The notes below the pieces were generated by a model that made no database searches, had not been told where the DNA came from, and worked only from the letters and a program-made list of their open reading frames with translations. Below, piece by piece: positions 33,641 to 48,020 of a DNA stretch of 64,000 bases. Each line of letters starts with the position of its first letter. Position 1 is the first letter of the stretch. Location: contig CAUYLG010026592.1 of assembly GCA_963573385.1 (NCBI GenBank), positions 121,561 through 185,560 of the forward strand, given 5' to 3'. The translations under genes and the position numbers were made by a program. The stretch is from Cacajao melanocephalus (taxonomy: Eukaryota > Chordata > Mammalia > Primates > Pitheciidae).

Positions 33641-35720
33641 CTTGGCCCTGAGATCTGGTCAGGAAGGGGTTAACCAGGGGAGGTGGGCAGGGCCCAGCTG
33701 GGATACTGTCAATGGCAGGAAACCTGGCCCACTGCTGCAGCAGCTGAGGGGGGAAGACGGGGCTGTTGTGTCTGACTCTGCAACCCCCATCCCTTTGGTC
33801 TTAAAGGAGCATCCAGGTTGGGTGGTGGGACCAGCAGGGTTCCCGTCTCAGGATCAACGACAGATGCTGGAGTACAGAAAGAGGGAATCCATGTACAATG
33901 CAGGTGACGCCCTGGGACAGCTCTGATCTGACGGGGTGACTTGGTCCTCCATGCCGGAGCCCTCAGTTAAAAGTGCCCAGAAGTGTTTGGTCAGGGAGGG
34001 GAGACAGCTCCAGCTCTGGGAGCCCCCAGTGAGACAGGAGTGGCACAGCTCTGCCCTCGGGGATCTCTGGCGTGGGATGGGGGAGGGCTAAGCAGCCTTG
34101 CTCTCAGGAGCTCCCCATGTGAGGGCAACAGACTCCTGCCCCAGATGCCGATGGACAGAATCCTGGGAGACAGGCACAAACAGACCTTCTACCCAATGGG
34201 CAGAGCAGGGTCAGGGAGGAGAGGTTGAATTGGATTGGCTTTCTGGGTAAAGGGGCTCTGAAAGAGTCAGCAGAGGAGAGGCAGCAGGGCGGATGAGAGG
34301 ATGAAGTGGGCTGCATCTGCCTGGCCTCAACTCCCAGCCACCCTCTCTGTGAACCGGACTGTCCCTGTTTCTGGTTGTGAGTCCCCAGGGACTGCCTTAA
34401 AGTGGCTCTTTCCGGCCCTAGAGCCAGGACTCAGGCAAGGGGGAGGCGAGTCTGAGGGTGTTTCCTTCCTATTTCCCACCTCGTTCCCAGATCGCCTTGA
34501 GAATGGAGATCAGATCGGGAACCGGCCTGAGTCAGAAGGTCTCCTTCCAGGAGAGGGTGGTGGGAGGATGGGGGAGCAGCTCTGGTCAGTGTCGGGAATA
34601 ACCAGCCGGGTCAGGGAGGCCTTCAGGTCCAGTCTCACACCCCACAGCCACATTGTCACAGAGGAAACGTGTGTCACCCCCCTCACTAGCTGGCTACAGC
34701 CCCCACACCTCAGCCCTGCCTTTGATTCCAGCCCTAGTCTACCTCTCCCTGGCTATGTGGCCTTGAGCAAGAACCTGACCTCTCTGAGCTTCCTTCTGTG
34801 TCAGAAGGTGGGAATGGTGAGACCCAGCTCCGTGTGGTTTGGAGAGGCAGGGAAGTGGGGCCTGCAACCGCAAGATGCTCTGGAAATGGTAGATGAATCT
34901 GACTTCAGTTTTTGCCCTTCACCAATGCCTTCCTGCACCTCTGGCCTACATCTCTCTTCCCATTCCCACAGTCTTGCTGACAGCTGCCGGCCACAAATCA
35001 CCAGGAGCACTGCACTGGGCCATGGGGTCAGTGGATCCGACGTGGTTTTGCTCTTTCAGATGGTGGCAGAGGCAGGAAGTGCCCCCACGGTTGGTGAGAG
35101 ACCAGTGCTGCTGCAACCAAGATGAACACAGCAGAGGGGGTGGTGGTCTCTTCTGCCATGGGTGGGGCAGGAAGTTTCAAAGAGGAGGGGTGTCTGAGCC
35201 CCGCTGGAAACGGATTTTTGATTGGGTTAGCAGTGGGGGCCAAGAGCATTGCAGGCGCCAGGTCTCAGTGAGGGCAAGAGGCCAGGGAAGGGTCTCGGAG
35301 AGTGACAGGGAGGAGCGGGAGAGAGGGCAGAGGGCTTGAGAGGGAAGATGGGGTGCAGAGAAGGGATGGGGTTTGTGAGGAGATGGGAGGCTCAGACAGA
35401 GAAGGGGCTCGAGGAACTTAGCAAAAAGAAGAGAGCTCAGGGAAGGGACTGGGGTTTCATGAAAGGAGAAGAGTTGGGGAGAGTTCGGGGGTGTCTGCCA
35501 GGCCCCAAGGCCACAGGAGGAGCCCCCCACAGAGATTAGAGCAGCCATCTTCTAATTCCAGGCTTTCCGTTTTGGAAAGAATCTCAGCCACAACAATAGC
35601 CTGGCCCCAGTGCCAGCTCTCCCTCTGAGGGGTGTGGCCTCTGGGCAGAGCCAGGCCCTGCACCCACTGCCCAGGACTCATGGAGGAGGGTGGAGGGGAA
35701 GAACAGGAAGGAAGATGCCA
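33641..35720. other. Unique, Alu-free intergenic sequence
   Basis: 2 kb without recognisable repeats. It holds a 274-codon plus-strand frame (34301-35125) and a purine-rich GGGAGAG-type stretch (35260-35480). The FAM110D first exon could lie near here. Confidence 0.4.
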
Positions 35721-35723
35721 TTA

Positions 35724-36186
35724 AAATTTTTTTTTTCTTTTTCTTTTTTATTTTGATACAGAGTCTTGCTCTGTTGCTCGAGCTGGAGTGCAATGGTGTG
35801 ATCACGGCTCACTGCAGCCTTGACCTCCCTGGCTTGAGCAGTCCTCTTGCCTTAGCCCCCCAAGTAGCTGGGACCACAGGTGTGCAACGCCACACACAGC
35901 TAATTTTTGTATTTTTCGTAGAGATGGGATTTTGCCATGTTGGCCAGGCTGGTCTCGAACTCCTGACCTCAGGTGATCTGCTTGCCTCAGCCTCCCAAAG
36001 TACTGAGATTACAGGCATGAGACACTGGCCTATTTACTTATTTTTGGATACAGGATCTCATTATTGCTCAGGCTGGAGTGCAGTGGCGTGATGATAGCTC
36101 GCTGCAACCTTGAACTCGTGGGCTCAAGCTTCAGCTTTTTGAGAGTAGCTGGGACTACAGGCACATCACCCCCACACCTGGCTTAT
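35724..36186 (-). mobile_element. Two antisense Alus
   Basis: Full copy 35724-36029, then a left-part copy 36040-36186 ending CCCCACACCTGGCTT. Confidence 0.9.
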
Positions 36187-36740
36187 AGGGTCCTTTAAAG
36201 GGCAGGAGCCCCTCTATTCAGTTCTAAGGGAGGCACTGAGCTATGGTCAGGGAGGTGTTGTGTCACATTGAACATATCCAACCCTGGAGAATTACCCCTT
36301 TATACCCAAGGAAGGCAATCCCCAGGTTTAACCCTGTTAGGTTGATTCAGTTACTGACAACTGAAATAAACCTGAAGGAACACATCATTCTCTCCTAAAG
36401 TAGGATGACCTTTTTCATGACAGCTGTAACATTGAACCTTTGCAGCTTCAGTTTGCCCACCACCCAACCCATCTCCACAGTAATTTGGAAGGTATGCTGA
36501 CCAAATACTTCCAGGTTTGTTTAAAGCTGTCTGGAAGTGCAGTAGACATTCCCCTAAGAAGTCAGGGGGCCAAAGTTCTGGTCCTGACTTTGCCATTAAC
36601 TCACTCTTTGTCTAGAGCAAGTCACTTTCTTGAGCCTCTGGTTTCTGATCTGTTGAAAGGAGGTAAGTGGATTAGACCCAGGGTTCCCAAATGCCATTCC
36701 TTGGATGGATTCCAGTGGGCTACATAAAAATGTATGTGGG
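36187..36740. other. Unique sequence
   Basis: No gene recognised. A minus ORF at 36596-36351 includes a CYSCHEKGH-like string that resembles a retroviral CCHC knuckle, so an old retroviral relic is possible but not established. Confidence 0.35.
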
Positions 36741-36886
36741 GGCTGGGTGTGTTGGCTCATGTCTGTAATCCCAGCAGTTTGGGAGGCCAAGGCAAGAGGG
36801 TCGCTTGAGCCTGGGAGTTTGAGACCAGCCTGGGCAACATAGTGAGACCCTGTCTCTACAATTAAAGAAAGAGAGAGAAAAAAATT
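36741..36886 (+). mobile_element. Alu left monomer
   Basis: GGCTGGGTGTGTTGGCTCAT to an A/GA-rich tail after one monomer. Confidence 0.88.
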
Positions 36887-37202
36887 TACGTGGGGAGCTT
36901 GACAACAAGACTGATGCCAGGCTCTCATTCTCAGAGACCCTCGTTTAGTAGATCTGGGCTAGAGTCATGGAGGAAAGACGAGAACCCTGGATCAGTCTGA
37001 ATTTATTGGTATGAATGCTCTTATTAGAGATTCTTGATTTAATGGCACCTCTTGCAGCTGAAAGTAGCTCTAACAGTTTGCTTGTTTGTCAACTGAAATT
37101 AGTACTCAACATGGCCTGTATCAGTGAGGCTGAGACACCTGGCTAAATTCCTAAGGTCTTAAAAGACAAGAACAGTAAGAAAACTTATATGAAAGTGCAT
37201 GA

Positions 37203-37483
<281 letters not shown>

Positions 37484-37490
<7 letters not shown>

Positions 37491-37681
37491 GAAAAAAGAA
37501 AAGAAAAGAAAGAAAGAGAGAGAGAGAAAGGAAGGAAGGAAGAAAGGAAGGAAGGAGAAAGGAGAAAGAAGGAAAGAAAGAGAAAAAGAAAAAGAGAGAG
37601 AAAGAAAAAAGAAAGAAAGGAAGGAAGGAAAGTAGGAAGGAAAGAAGGAAGGAAGGAAGGAAGGAAGGAAGGAAGGAAGAG
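37484..37681. repeat. Polypurine (GAAA)n/(GGAA)n microsatellite
   Basis: Almost 200 bases of pure A and G on plus, apart from a single T (in AAAGTAGG), mixing GAAA, GAGA and GGAA units and ending in about ten GGAA. Confidence 0.95.
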
Positions 37682-37796
37682 TGAGCATGTATGCCTGATC
37701 CCTCTGAGTGCATTCCCCGAGAGGGCCCAGAGGATACGTTCTTCCCCTAGAAGTTGACAGAGCATCAGTGAGAGTAACATCTGCATCCTTGATAAT

Positions 37797-38085
37797 TTTT
37801 TTTTTTTTTGAGACAGAGTCTCACTCCATCCCCCAGGCTAGAGTGCAGTGGCATGATCTCGGCTCACTGCAACCTCCACCTAGGTTCAAGTGATTCTCTG
37901 CCTTAGCCTTCTGAGTAGCTGGGACTACAGGCATGTGCCACCACACCTGGCTAATTTTTGTACTTTTAGTAGAGGCAGGGTTTCACCATCTTGGCCAGGG
38001 TGGTCTTGAACTCCTAACCTAGTTATCCACCAGCCTCAGCCTCCCAAAGTGCTGGGATTACAGGCGTGAGCCACCGCGCCCGGCC
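37797..38085 (-). mobile_element. Alu
   Basis: Full antisense copy ending CACCGCGCCCGGCCC. Confidence 0.95.
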
Positions 38086-38679
38086 CATCTTTGATACATT
38101 TTATGGTGGATGTCCTCCATTGTTGGGCATGTTGGAAGGGGCCACCACTGAGATGGGCTCTCTGATCTCATTAGGGGTGATAGGGTCCCAGAGGAGCAGA
38201 GGCCAAGTGGCACAGCTGAACTGCCAAAGTCGAGGGGCCTTCACTGTAACATGCCTGGGATGGAGTGATAACCAGATCCCTGTGACTTGCAGGAATCTTT
38301 GACCTGAGTGTCCCTAGGAATGAAGTGGATGAGCAGTGTGTTAAATATTACTGAGTTATAAAACAGAAATGCCTCCATGTCATGGCCAGAGGCCTAACTT
38401 GAATTGTTGTCACGAGGGAGCATCTCAGCCTTTCAGCTGATTTCCAGATCTCAGCCACTCTGCAGACCTGAAGCTCTGATTGAACAAGAGGCCAGGTCCC
38501 TTAAAGAAGGACCTTGCAGCACTGCCACATGTACATACTGTAAAACTTCTCCCAGGTAGAAGGAAGGGAAATCCAGACCATTTAGGAAGTACTAGATGTT
38601 GGCCTTAAAGTAATGCTAATATCTGGGAACCCAAGATTCCCATTTCCAGAACTATGGAAATACCTCGCTCTTTCACTAA
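38086..38679. other. Unclassified sequence, perhaps an old retroviral relic
   Basis: No open frame of note. Its flow of text suggests decayed mobile DNA, but I cannot name a family. Confidence 0.3.
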
Positions 38680-38930
38680 CTTGTTCTGCCGTTGCCTTCC
38701 TCATCTCATTCAAGCCTTCCCTAACTCAGCACCTGCCCAATTGCTCAGGCCAGGGCTAATCTTTTGGCTAACGTTTGACCTGTCTCTGTTTCATTCCACA
38801 TCTGATACATCAGCATCTGCTTGCTTTACCTTTGAAATCCATCCACATTTGGAGCACTCTTTCCTGCTCCATTCCTTCCGCCTTGGTCCCTGCTACTGTC
38901 CCCTCTTGCCTGGGACTATAGTAGTATCTA

Positions 38931-39228
38931 TTTTTAAATTTTTATTTGTTGAGGTGGAGTCTTGCTCTGTCACTTGGGCCGGAGTGCAGTGGCGCAATTT
39001 CAGCTCACTGCAACCTCTGCCTCCCGGTTAAAGTGATTCTCATGCAACCTCCCAAGTAGCTGGGACTACAGGCGCCTGCCACCATGCCCGGCTAATTTTT
39101 GTATTTTTAGTAGATGCGGAGGTTCACCATGTTGGCCAGGCTGGTTTCAAACTCCTGACCTCAAGTGATCTGCCTGCTTCAGTCTCCCAAAGTGCTGGGA
39201 TTATAGACGTGAGCCACCGCGCCCGGCT
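38931..39228 (-). mobile_element. Alu inside L2
   Basis: Full antisense copy ending CACCGCGCCCGGCT. Confidence 0.94.
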
Positions 39229-39743
39229 GTGATAGTCTCTAATGTCTCCCTGCTTCTAACCTCATCCCCCATAGAGTCTATTCTCAATACCAGTCTAGAT
39301 CAATTCTTTAAAAATATATCAGTCATGTCACTTCTCTGCTCAGAACTCTGAAAAGGTTCCCCATTTCACTCAGAGTAAAGTCAAATCCTTAGCAGCCTGC
39401 AGGCTTCCCATGGCCGGGCCCTGTGAGCTCCCTGCCCTCCTGGCCTGCCGTCCTCCCTGTCCAGACGCACGTGTCCTCCTTGCCTGTTTCTCAAACACAC
39501 CAACCATGCTCTGCCTGGGGGCCTCTGGCCTCTGCCAGGAATGCTTTTCCTTCAGTTATGCGCTTTGCTGACTCCCCCTCAAGACTTTTCTCAAGTCTCA
39601 CCTGAACGAGATTTTTGCTAACTACTTTCAATTCCCCCAGTGTCTTGCAGCAGCATTCCCAGTCCTTTTACCCTGCTCCAGTTTTTCTTTGCTTCTCTTT
39701 TTTTTCTAACTTATCATATTCTAGCATATTAAATAATTTACTC

Positions 39744-40049
<306 letters not shown>

Positions 40050-40555
40050 TTAATTACTTACACTCATAAATGTCTCCTCTCACTAGAACGTAAGTTCAAT
40101 GAGGGCAAGATCTTTGTTTTATTCATTGATAAACAAGTCCCTGGAATAGTGCCTGGTATATAGTGGGTGCTCAATAAATCTGCTTCATGAATGAGTTCCA
40201 TACAGTTCCTGAAGAGACTGGGACAGAGCTAGGAGGGTCTCTCAAGAGGGTGGGTATTGGGCATCAGAAGGGCCCCAGATGGCCTTCCAAAACCATATAG
40301 TTTCCTTTGCTGGCCAGTGATACATGAAGGAAAGTCTGATGCAGGAACCTACGAAAGGTTTCCTTGCTCTTAAGAAGATGCAGGAAAAAATGGCCCCTGT
40401 CTTTCTCTAGATGCTCTATCTAGATGTGATTCCTAAGACTATTCTGGTCATCCTCGGACCATGAGGAGAACAAGCTTAAGGAAAAAGGTGGGGCTGGGGG
40501 CAGGGATAAACTGGGTCCTTTGCTCATGATGCACCTCTAAGGTACCCATCAGCAG

Positions 40556-40796
40556 GGAGTGCAGGCAGCTGACTGCCTATGGCTGTCACCTCCCTCAGGG
40601 TCTGCCTCGGCTCTGAGAGCCGCCTTCCTCAAGGTCACGCTCTTCCCACGGCAGCCCACCTCTGGTGATTGAGGGAGATGAGAGTACCAAGTTCTAGCCT
40701 TTTGACACAACATGGGACACTGTTGGGCAATCCTCACTCCAAAGCGTTGGATGAACAAAGACCTTTATCTTTCTGTTTTCTTTTTTATTTTCTTAA
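40556..40796 (+). repeat. Diverged direct repeat, copy A
   Basis: Shares AGGGAGTG, CTGTCACCTCC, TCAGGGTCTGCCTC and GCTGAGAGCC-like blocks, in the same order, with copy B at 42128-42325. Confidence 0.55.
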
Positions 40797-40917
40797 AGCA
40801 GAGATGGAGTCTTGCTACATTGTCCAGTCTGGTCTTAAGCTGCTGGGCTCAAGTGATCCTTTCACCTCAGTCCCACAAACTGCTGATATTACGGGCATGA
40901 GCCACCATGTCCAGCCT
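40797..40917 (-). mobile_element. Alu-monomer fragment
   Basis: A single antisense monomer with GAACAAAGACCTTT duplications on both sides (about 40754 and 40917). Confidence 0.85.
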
Positions 40918-41132
40918 GAACAAAGACCTTTGCATGGCGTTGGGTCCCTATAGAGAAAAAAAAAGAAGTACAGGAACCAAGGGGTGGAAGGAAGAGTGAT
41001 CCCACTTACCATTTCTCCAGTGACCCAGAAGGAGGCTTTGTATTTGCCAGCCCTGTAACTCTGAGTTCTGCAGGGTTAGAGGTGTCGATCCTACAAGGGT
41101 GCACACTTTTGCCAAAAAGATCTGTATTAAAG

Positions 41133-41276
41133 TGCTGGCCATGGTGGCTCATACCTGTAACCCCAGCACTTTGGCAGGCCAAGGTGGGAGGATCACTTGA
41201 GGCCAGGAGTTGAAGACCAACCTGGCCAAGAGAGCGAGACTCCATCTCAAAATAAATAAATAAATAAATAAAAAGA
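41133..41276 (+). mobile_element. Alu monomer
   Basis: One monomer with an (AAAT)n tail and AGATCTGTATTAAA/AGATCTGCATTAAA flanks. Confidence 0.88.
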
Positions 41277-41360
41277 AACAGATCTGCATTAAATTATAAG
41301 CAATGTCTACCTCCTGGGTGTTCTGAGCTGCTTGTGTCCAGGACTCGCCATCAAGAAGGG

Positions 41361-41645
41361 TTGCTGGGCACGGTGGCTCATGCTTATAATCCCAGCATTT
41401 TGGGAGGCTGAGGCAGGCAGATCACCTGAGTTCAGGAGTTCGAGACTAGACTGGCCAAACATGGTGAAACCCCATCTCTACTAAAAATGCAAAAATTAGC
41501 CAGGTGTAGTGGTGTGCACCTGTGGTGTCAGCTACATGGGAGGCTGAGACATAAGAATCTGGGAGGAGGTTGCAGTCAGCTGAGATCACACCTTTACACT
41601 CCAGATTGGGCAAGAGGGAGGCTCTGTCTAAAAAACAAAAAAGAA
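41361..41645 (+). mobile_element. Alu
   Basis: Full copy from TGCTGGGCACGGTGGCTC with short deletions. Confidence 0.93.
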
Positions 41646-42938
41646 GAGGGGTCTTGGCACCCCTGTCTTGGTACAGGTGTTTGACCCTGAGTATAAATAG
41701 GAATAAAGCTGTTACACAATAGGGCAAGGAGGATTCCTTGTGGCTCCCAGGTGATCTGCTTGGGTGCTTCTTGGTGTTCCTTTGTTTCACTGTAACTGCA
41801 AATGGACCGTTCATGCAACTCTGGCCTGAGATGGGCATGATGACCAGGGGCTCAGGCTCCTTGGGGATGAAGGTCTGGATCCCACCGTCACGTGAGGCCA
41901 GCAGAAGTGACAGCTGAGGGTGAGGGGAGACTAGAATGAATAGAGGAGGAGGGAGACGAGGACCATCATTCGCAGCCCCAGGACCGACTGCCGTGGTGGG
42001 GGCTGTAGTTCGTTCCACTGGCATTCCTCTGCTAAGTTCCAGAGGAATTCCTAAGGGGCTGCGCCTTCAATTTGTATGGGTGGGTTCTTGTAGACAACAG
42101 TTTTCGATGGTGTCCACTGCTGCCCATTAGTAGGGAGTGTAGTTAGCAGAGGACCTGCCACTGTCACCTCCTTCAGGGTCTGCCTCAGTGGCTGAGAGCC
42201 CCCTCACCCAAGGTCCCACCCTTCCTGGGGCAGCCTGTATTTGGCTACTGAAGGAGGTGGGGTATAAAGGTCAGGCCATTCCAGTTTAATTCAGGACACT
42301 CAGATGATTGTCGCTCCAGACCTTTGACCCAGGTCGGTTGAGATAGAAAGACCACGCTTGCCATTCCTAGTGATCTAAAAAAGGATAGGTCACTGGGAAA
42401 TGGGAGCCGAGTCCAAGCCTTGGTTCACGGTGCCCTGTGGGGACCTATGGTAAATTGCTTACCATTTAAAGATGGCCTCTAACAGAAGGACTCTGAGTTT
42501 AGGTGAGCTTGGCACCAGGAGGCACAAGGAACAATAATTTTGTTTCCAAAGTTATCCTGCCCTACCCTAGAAGATCCACAGGAAGCAAGATCATGGGATT
42601 GGGGAGATAGAAGACTCAGATGGTTTCCCCGAGGACATCCGGAAAGCTTGACTGATTGAGTTTGAGCAAGGGTCATCCACCAGAGGGCGGGCTTCACCCT
42701 CCAAGAAGCTTTCTTGGTACCACTTGGTCCACAGACTCTTCCTCAGCTCCAGTAGCACGGGCGCTGCTGCCTAGCCTGGCTCTGCACTCCCCAGACATCC
42801 TCGGGGCTGCTGTTCCACCTGACGACCGCTCAGTTGTTTGCTTACCTTTCCACTGGTGCTTTGTAATACCAGTTAACTGGTCAGAGCAGCGATCTCTGGG
42901 TTTATATTGTTCTCTATAGTGTATGAAATATCTTCACG
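41646..42938. other. Unclassified, coding-like relic and direct repeat copy B
   Basis: Bases 42024-41760 on minus read as an open frame (..IQTFIPKEPEPLVIMPISG..) with protein-like composition but no family I can name. Copy B of the direct repeat is at about 42128-42325. A retroviral or other mobile origin is possible. Confidence 0.35.
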
Positions 42939-43101
42939 GCCGGGTGTGGTGGCTCACACCTGTAATCCCAGCAGTTTGGGAGGCCGAGGCAGGTGGATCA
43001 TGAGGTCAAGAGATTGAGACCATCCCGGCCAACATGGTGAAACCCCATCTAAAATAAATAAATAAATAAACAAATAAATAAAATAAAATAAAATAAAAAA
43101 A
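42939..43101 (+). mobile_element. Alu left part
   Basis: GGCCGGGTGTGGTGGCTCAC to CCCCATCT, then an (AAAT)n/(AAAAT)n tail. Confidence 0.9.
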
Positions 43102-43697
43102 TATCTTCACATATATTATTCTCATCTGATTTGCAAAGTAACTTGAAAAAATAACTTTTCAGAAGAGGTAACTAAGGCTCATAGAAGTCAAGTGGCTTCA
43201 CCAAAGTCACAGAGTATGTTCCTGCTGCGGTTATCACTCACTGACATTTATCAAGCACTTGCTATGTGTCAAGGATGATGTTAAGGGTTCACTTATCTAA
43301 TTCTACAGTAATTAAGACAGTGAAGTGTTGACAGGCAGTGTTATTAGATGTGTGCCAGTTTAGAAATATTATCTCTGTCTCGATGAATAGAATTTTTATC
43401 ATTAGGTAGAAACTGTCTCTAGTGATGCTTTTAGCTTCAATATAGCGATTTCATCCTCTTTTTTTTTTTTTTTTTGCCAACTATTTCTTTTTCTAAACTT
43501 TGCCAATCTATGTTCTGATGTTTTAGATTTGTCTTTTGTAAACAGAACATATTCATAGCGGATTTTATTCTTTTATTTAGTCTGATATCCTTTATCTTTG
43601 GAAAATTTAGCCCACTTGTAGACATTGCTATATTTTTATTTCACTCATCTTGTAATGTGCATTATATTTGCTGTACTTTCCCTCTCTTTAAAAAAAC

Positions 43698-43993
43698 ACT
43701 TTTTTTTTTGAGATGGAGTCTCCGTCTATCTCCCAGGCTGGAGTGCAGGGGCGCTATCTCAGCTCACTGCAACCTCTGCTTCTCGTGTTCAAGCAATTCC
43801 CTGCCTCAGCCTCTTGAGTAGCTGGGATTAACAGGCGCCTGCCACCCCACTCGGCTAATTTTTATATTTTTTTTAGTAGAGATGGGGTTTCACCATCTTG
43901 GTCAAGCTGGTCTTGAACTCCTGACCTTGTGATCCACCTGCCTCAGTCTCCCAAAGTGCTGGGATTACAGGTGTGAGCCACCAAGCCCGGCCT
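43698..43993 (-). mobile_element. Alu inside LINE relic
   Basis: Full antisense copy ending CACCAAGCCCGGCC. Confidence 0.94.
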
Positions 43994-44242
43994 TTTCTTG
44001 GTCTGTTTTTGTTTTTTTGACTTTTTCTTTTTTTTTTTTAATTAGTTAATTTATTTTTCTCAGTTGGGTTTTTTTGATGGTTATCTCAACAATTCTAACC
44101 TAATGATGAGTCTGTTTACTGAGTTTTCTATTTCAATTAGCATAATTTTTTTATTTTCAGAAATTGTATTTTTTTTTTTGAAATTTACTGGGTATCAAAC
44201 TTCTTTCTTTCTTTTCTTTATTTCTCTTTCTCTCTCTTTTTC

Positions 44243-44522
<280 letters not shown>

Positions 44523-44860
44523 TATTTCCTTAAACATATTCCAATACCTTTAAAGGTCTGTTTCCACTGCCTCCCAATCCTGCTTGTTCTTTCTCATGAT
44601 GCCTTATTACCTTGTGTGTTCAGCTATTTTTTGTCACTAGCTGCTCATGTTGTCTAGAAATCTGTGGGAATTATTTTAGACTTGTGTTGAAGTTGAGTTT
44701 CTTCAGAGACAATTTGTATTGATTTCTGGCAATAATGTGTTGGTTCTACCAACTCACACCGCTTTAAATTTTAAATTATCTGAGGATTTTAGGATTACAT
44801 AGCAATGTGATTTAACTTGGGATTTCATGAGAGAGCTGGCTTGAAAGTTGTGACCTCTTG

Positions 44861-45188
<328 letters not shown>

Positions 45189-45195
45189 TTATGAT

Positions 45196-45482
45196 TTTTT
45201 TTTTGAGATGGAGTCTTGCTCTGTCACCCAGGCTGGAGTGCAGTGGTGCGAGCTCAGTTCACTGCAACCTCTGACTCCCAGGTTGAAGTGATTCTCCTGT
45301 CTCAGCCTCCCGAGTAGCTGGGACTACAGATGTGCACCATCACTTCTAATTTTTGTATTTGTGGTAGAGATGGAGTTTCACCATGCTGGCCAGGCTGGTC
45401 TCAAACTCCTGACCTCAGGTGATCCACCCTCCTTGGCCTCCCAAACTGCTGAGCTTATAGGGATGAGCCACCTCACCAGGCC
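45196..45482 (-). mobile_element. Alu, right arm of an inverted pair
   Basis: Full antisense copy ending CCTCACCAGGCC. Confidence 0.94.
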
Positions 45483-45599
45483 AAAAGTAATGAATTCTTA
45501 AAAGTGATTTTATTTTCTTCTCTTTTCAGGGCTAGAGTTGACATAGGAAGATTTTATTGCCTCTCCCTTCTGAGTGTATGGTTGGTTGGTTGATTTCTT

Positions 45600-45892
45600 T
45601 ATTTATTTATGTTTTTTTGAGACAAGGTCTGGCTCTATCGCCCAGGCTGGAGTGCAGTGGTGCTATCTTAGCTCACTGCAACCTCTGCCTCCTGAGCTCA
45701 AGCCATCCTGCCACCTCAGCCTCCCGATGGGCACGCACCATCATGCCCAGCTAATTTTTTATATTTTTTTTTGTAGAGAAGGGGTTTCACCATGTTGCCC
45801 AGGCTGGTCTCTAACTTGTGAGCTCAAGCAATCTGCCTGCCTCAGCCTCCCAAAGTGTGGGGATTACAGGTGTGAGGCATCACGTCCGGCCG
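45600..45892 (-). mobile_element. Alu
   Basis: Antisense copy with a TTTATTTATT head. Confidence 0.94.
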
Positions 45893-46384
45893 ATTTATTT
45901 TACCTTAGCTCCTGCACTATAGTTATAACCCTCTGGGGTCTCCTATTAGAGTTTCCATTTTGGAGAGGCCTTGGGATTTATCTCCTGTCCTCCATGTATC
46001 CTATGCAGACACGAAAGGAGGATGTTAAGGTCCCTGGGGTTTGGCGGCATCCTGAGGGTTAAAGACGATGTTGGGATTTACTTTCCTGTCTGCACAGTTC
46101 CTGGTTTCACTTCTTTCTGGGGCTTATTCCTTACTTTCATGCAGCTCAGCAACATAATAAAAAATAATTAAACACTTTATATAATAACTTAGTTTTTTTT
46201 ATCATCAGGAGGATCACTCAGGTACCTAATTCACCATATTACTGGGAAAAATATTAAAACACAGATTTCATCATCATAACTCACGTTTGTTTTGTGACAT
46301 TTTATTGTCTTTGCACATTTTGAGTTTCATACAGTATGGCTTGTGCATATTATGATTTATAATGACAATGTATAATTTAATGTT

Positions 46385-46445
46385 TGCTAACCCATCAAGG
46401 TAGATATTATTATCCCTCTTTTACAGATGAAGAAACATAGGCTCC
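46385..46445 (-). mobile_element. MIR fragment
   Basis: AAGGTAGATATTATTATCCC followed by TTTTACAGATGAAGAAAC is antisense MIR. Confidence 0.55.
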
Positions 46446-46516
46446 AAGTTTTAAGGGTAAAGCTAAATGGTTCAACAGAGTCTTCAGCCATTGGTGTTCA
46501 TACTCCAAGTTTCTTA

Positions 46517-46860
<344 letters not shown>

Positions 46861-46984
46861 TCTTCTGCTTGTCTTGAAGACACTTTATTCATCCAACCTT
46901 TTTTTCCTAACACACATTTCCAGCAGTTTTCCAGCTAGGCATCTCCATGATCTCTCCTTAATTTTGTGCTTGTGTCTGTGATGA

Positions 46985-47225
46985 TTAAGATCATGAGCTC
47001 CAAGGCCAAGTTTCCCTGGGTTCAGATCCTGGCTCTAAAACTTTCTGTGGACCTTGGCAAGTTATTTAACCTCTCTGTGCCTCTATTTCTTTACTTGTAA
47101 AATGGTGAAGAATGGCACCTACCTTGCAGGGTTGTGAGGGATTATGTGAGTTGATGGATGTAAGGCACTCAAAGTAGTCCCTGGCACAGAGTAATTGCTT
47201 GGTACAATTCTCTCTGTTGTTACGG
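46985..47225 (+). mobile_element. MIR
   Basis: Nearly complete: TTCAGATCCTGGCTCTAAAAC, CCTCTCTGTGCCTCTATTTC, TTGCAGGGTTGTGAGGGATTA and CCTGGCACAGAGTAATTGC in plus order. Confidence 0.75.
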
Positions 47226-47306
47226 TTCTCTCCTATGTTGTGTGTCACTATTAGTTTCTTAGATCTCATGTGTAAACTGGGAGAGAATTCTTACAAATAC
47301 AGTTCT

Positions 47307-48020
<714 letters not shown>

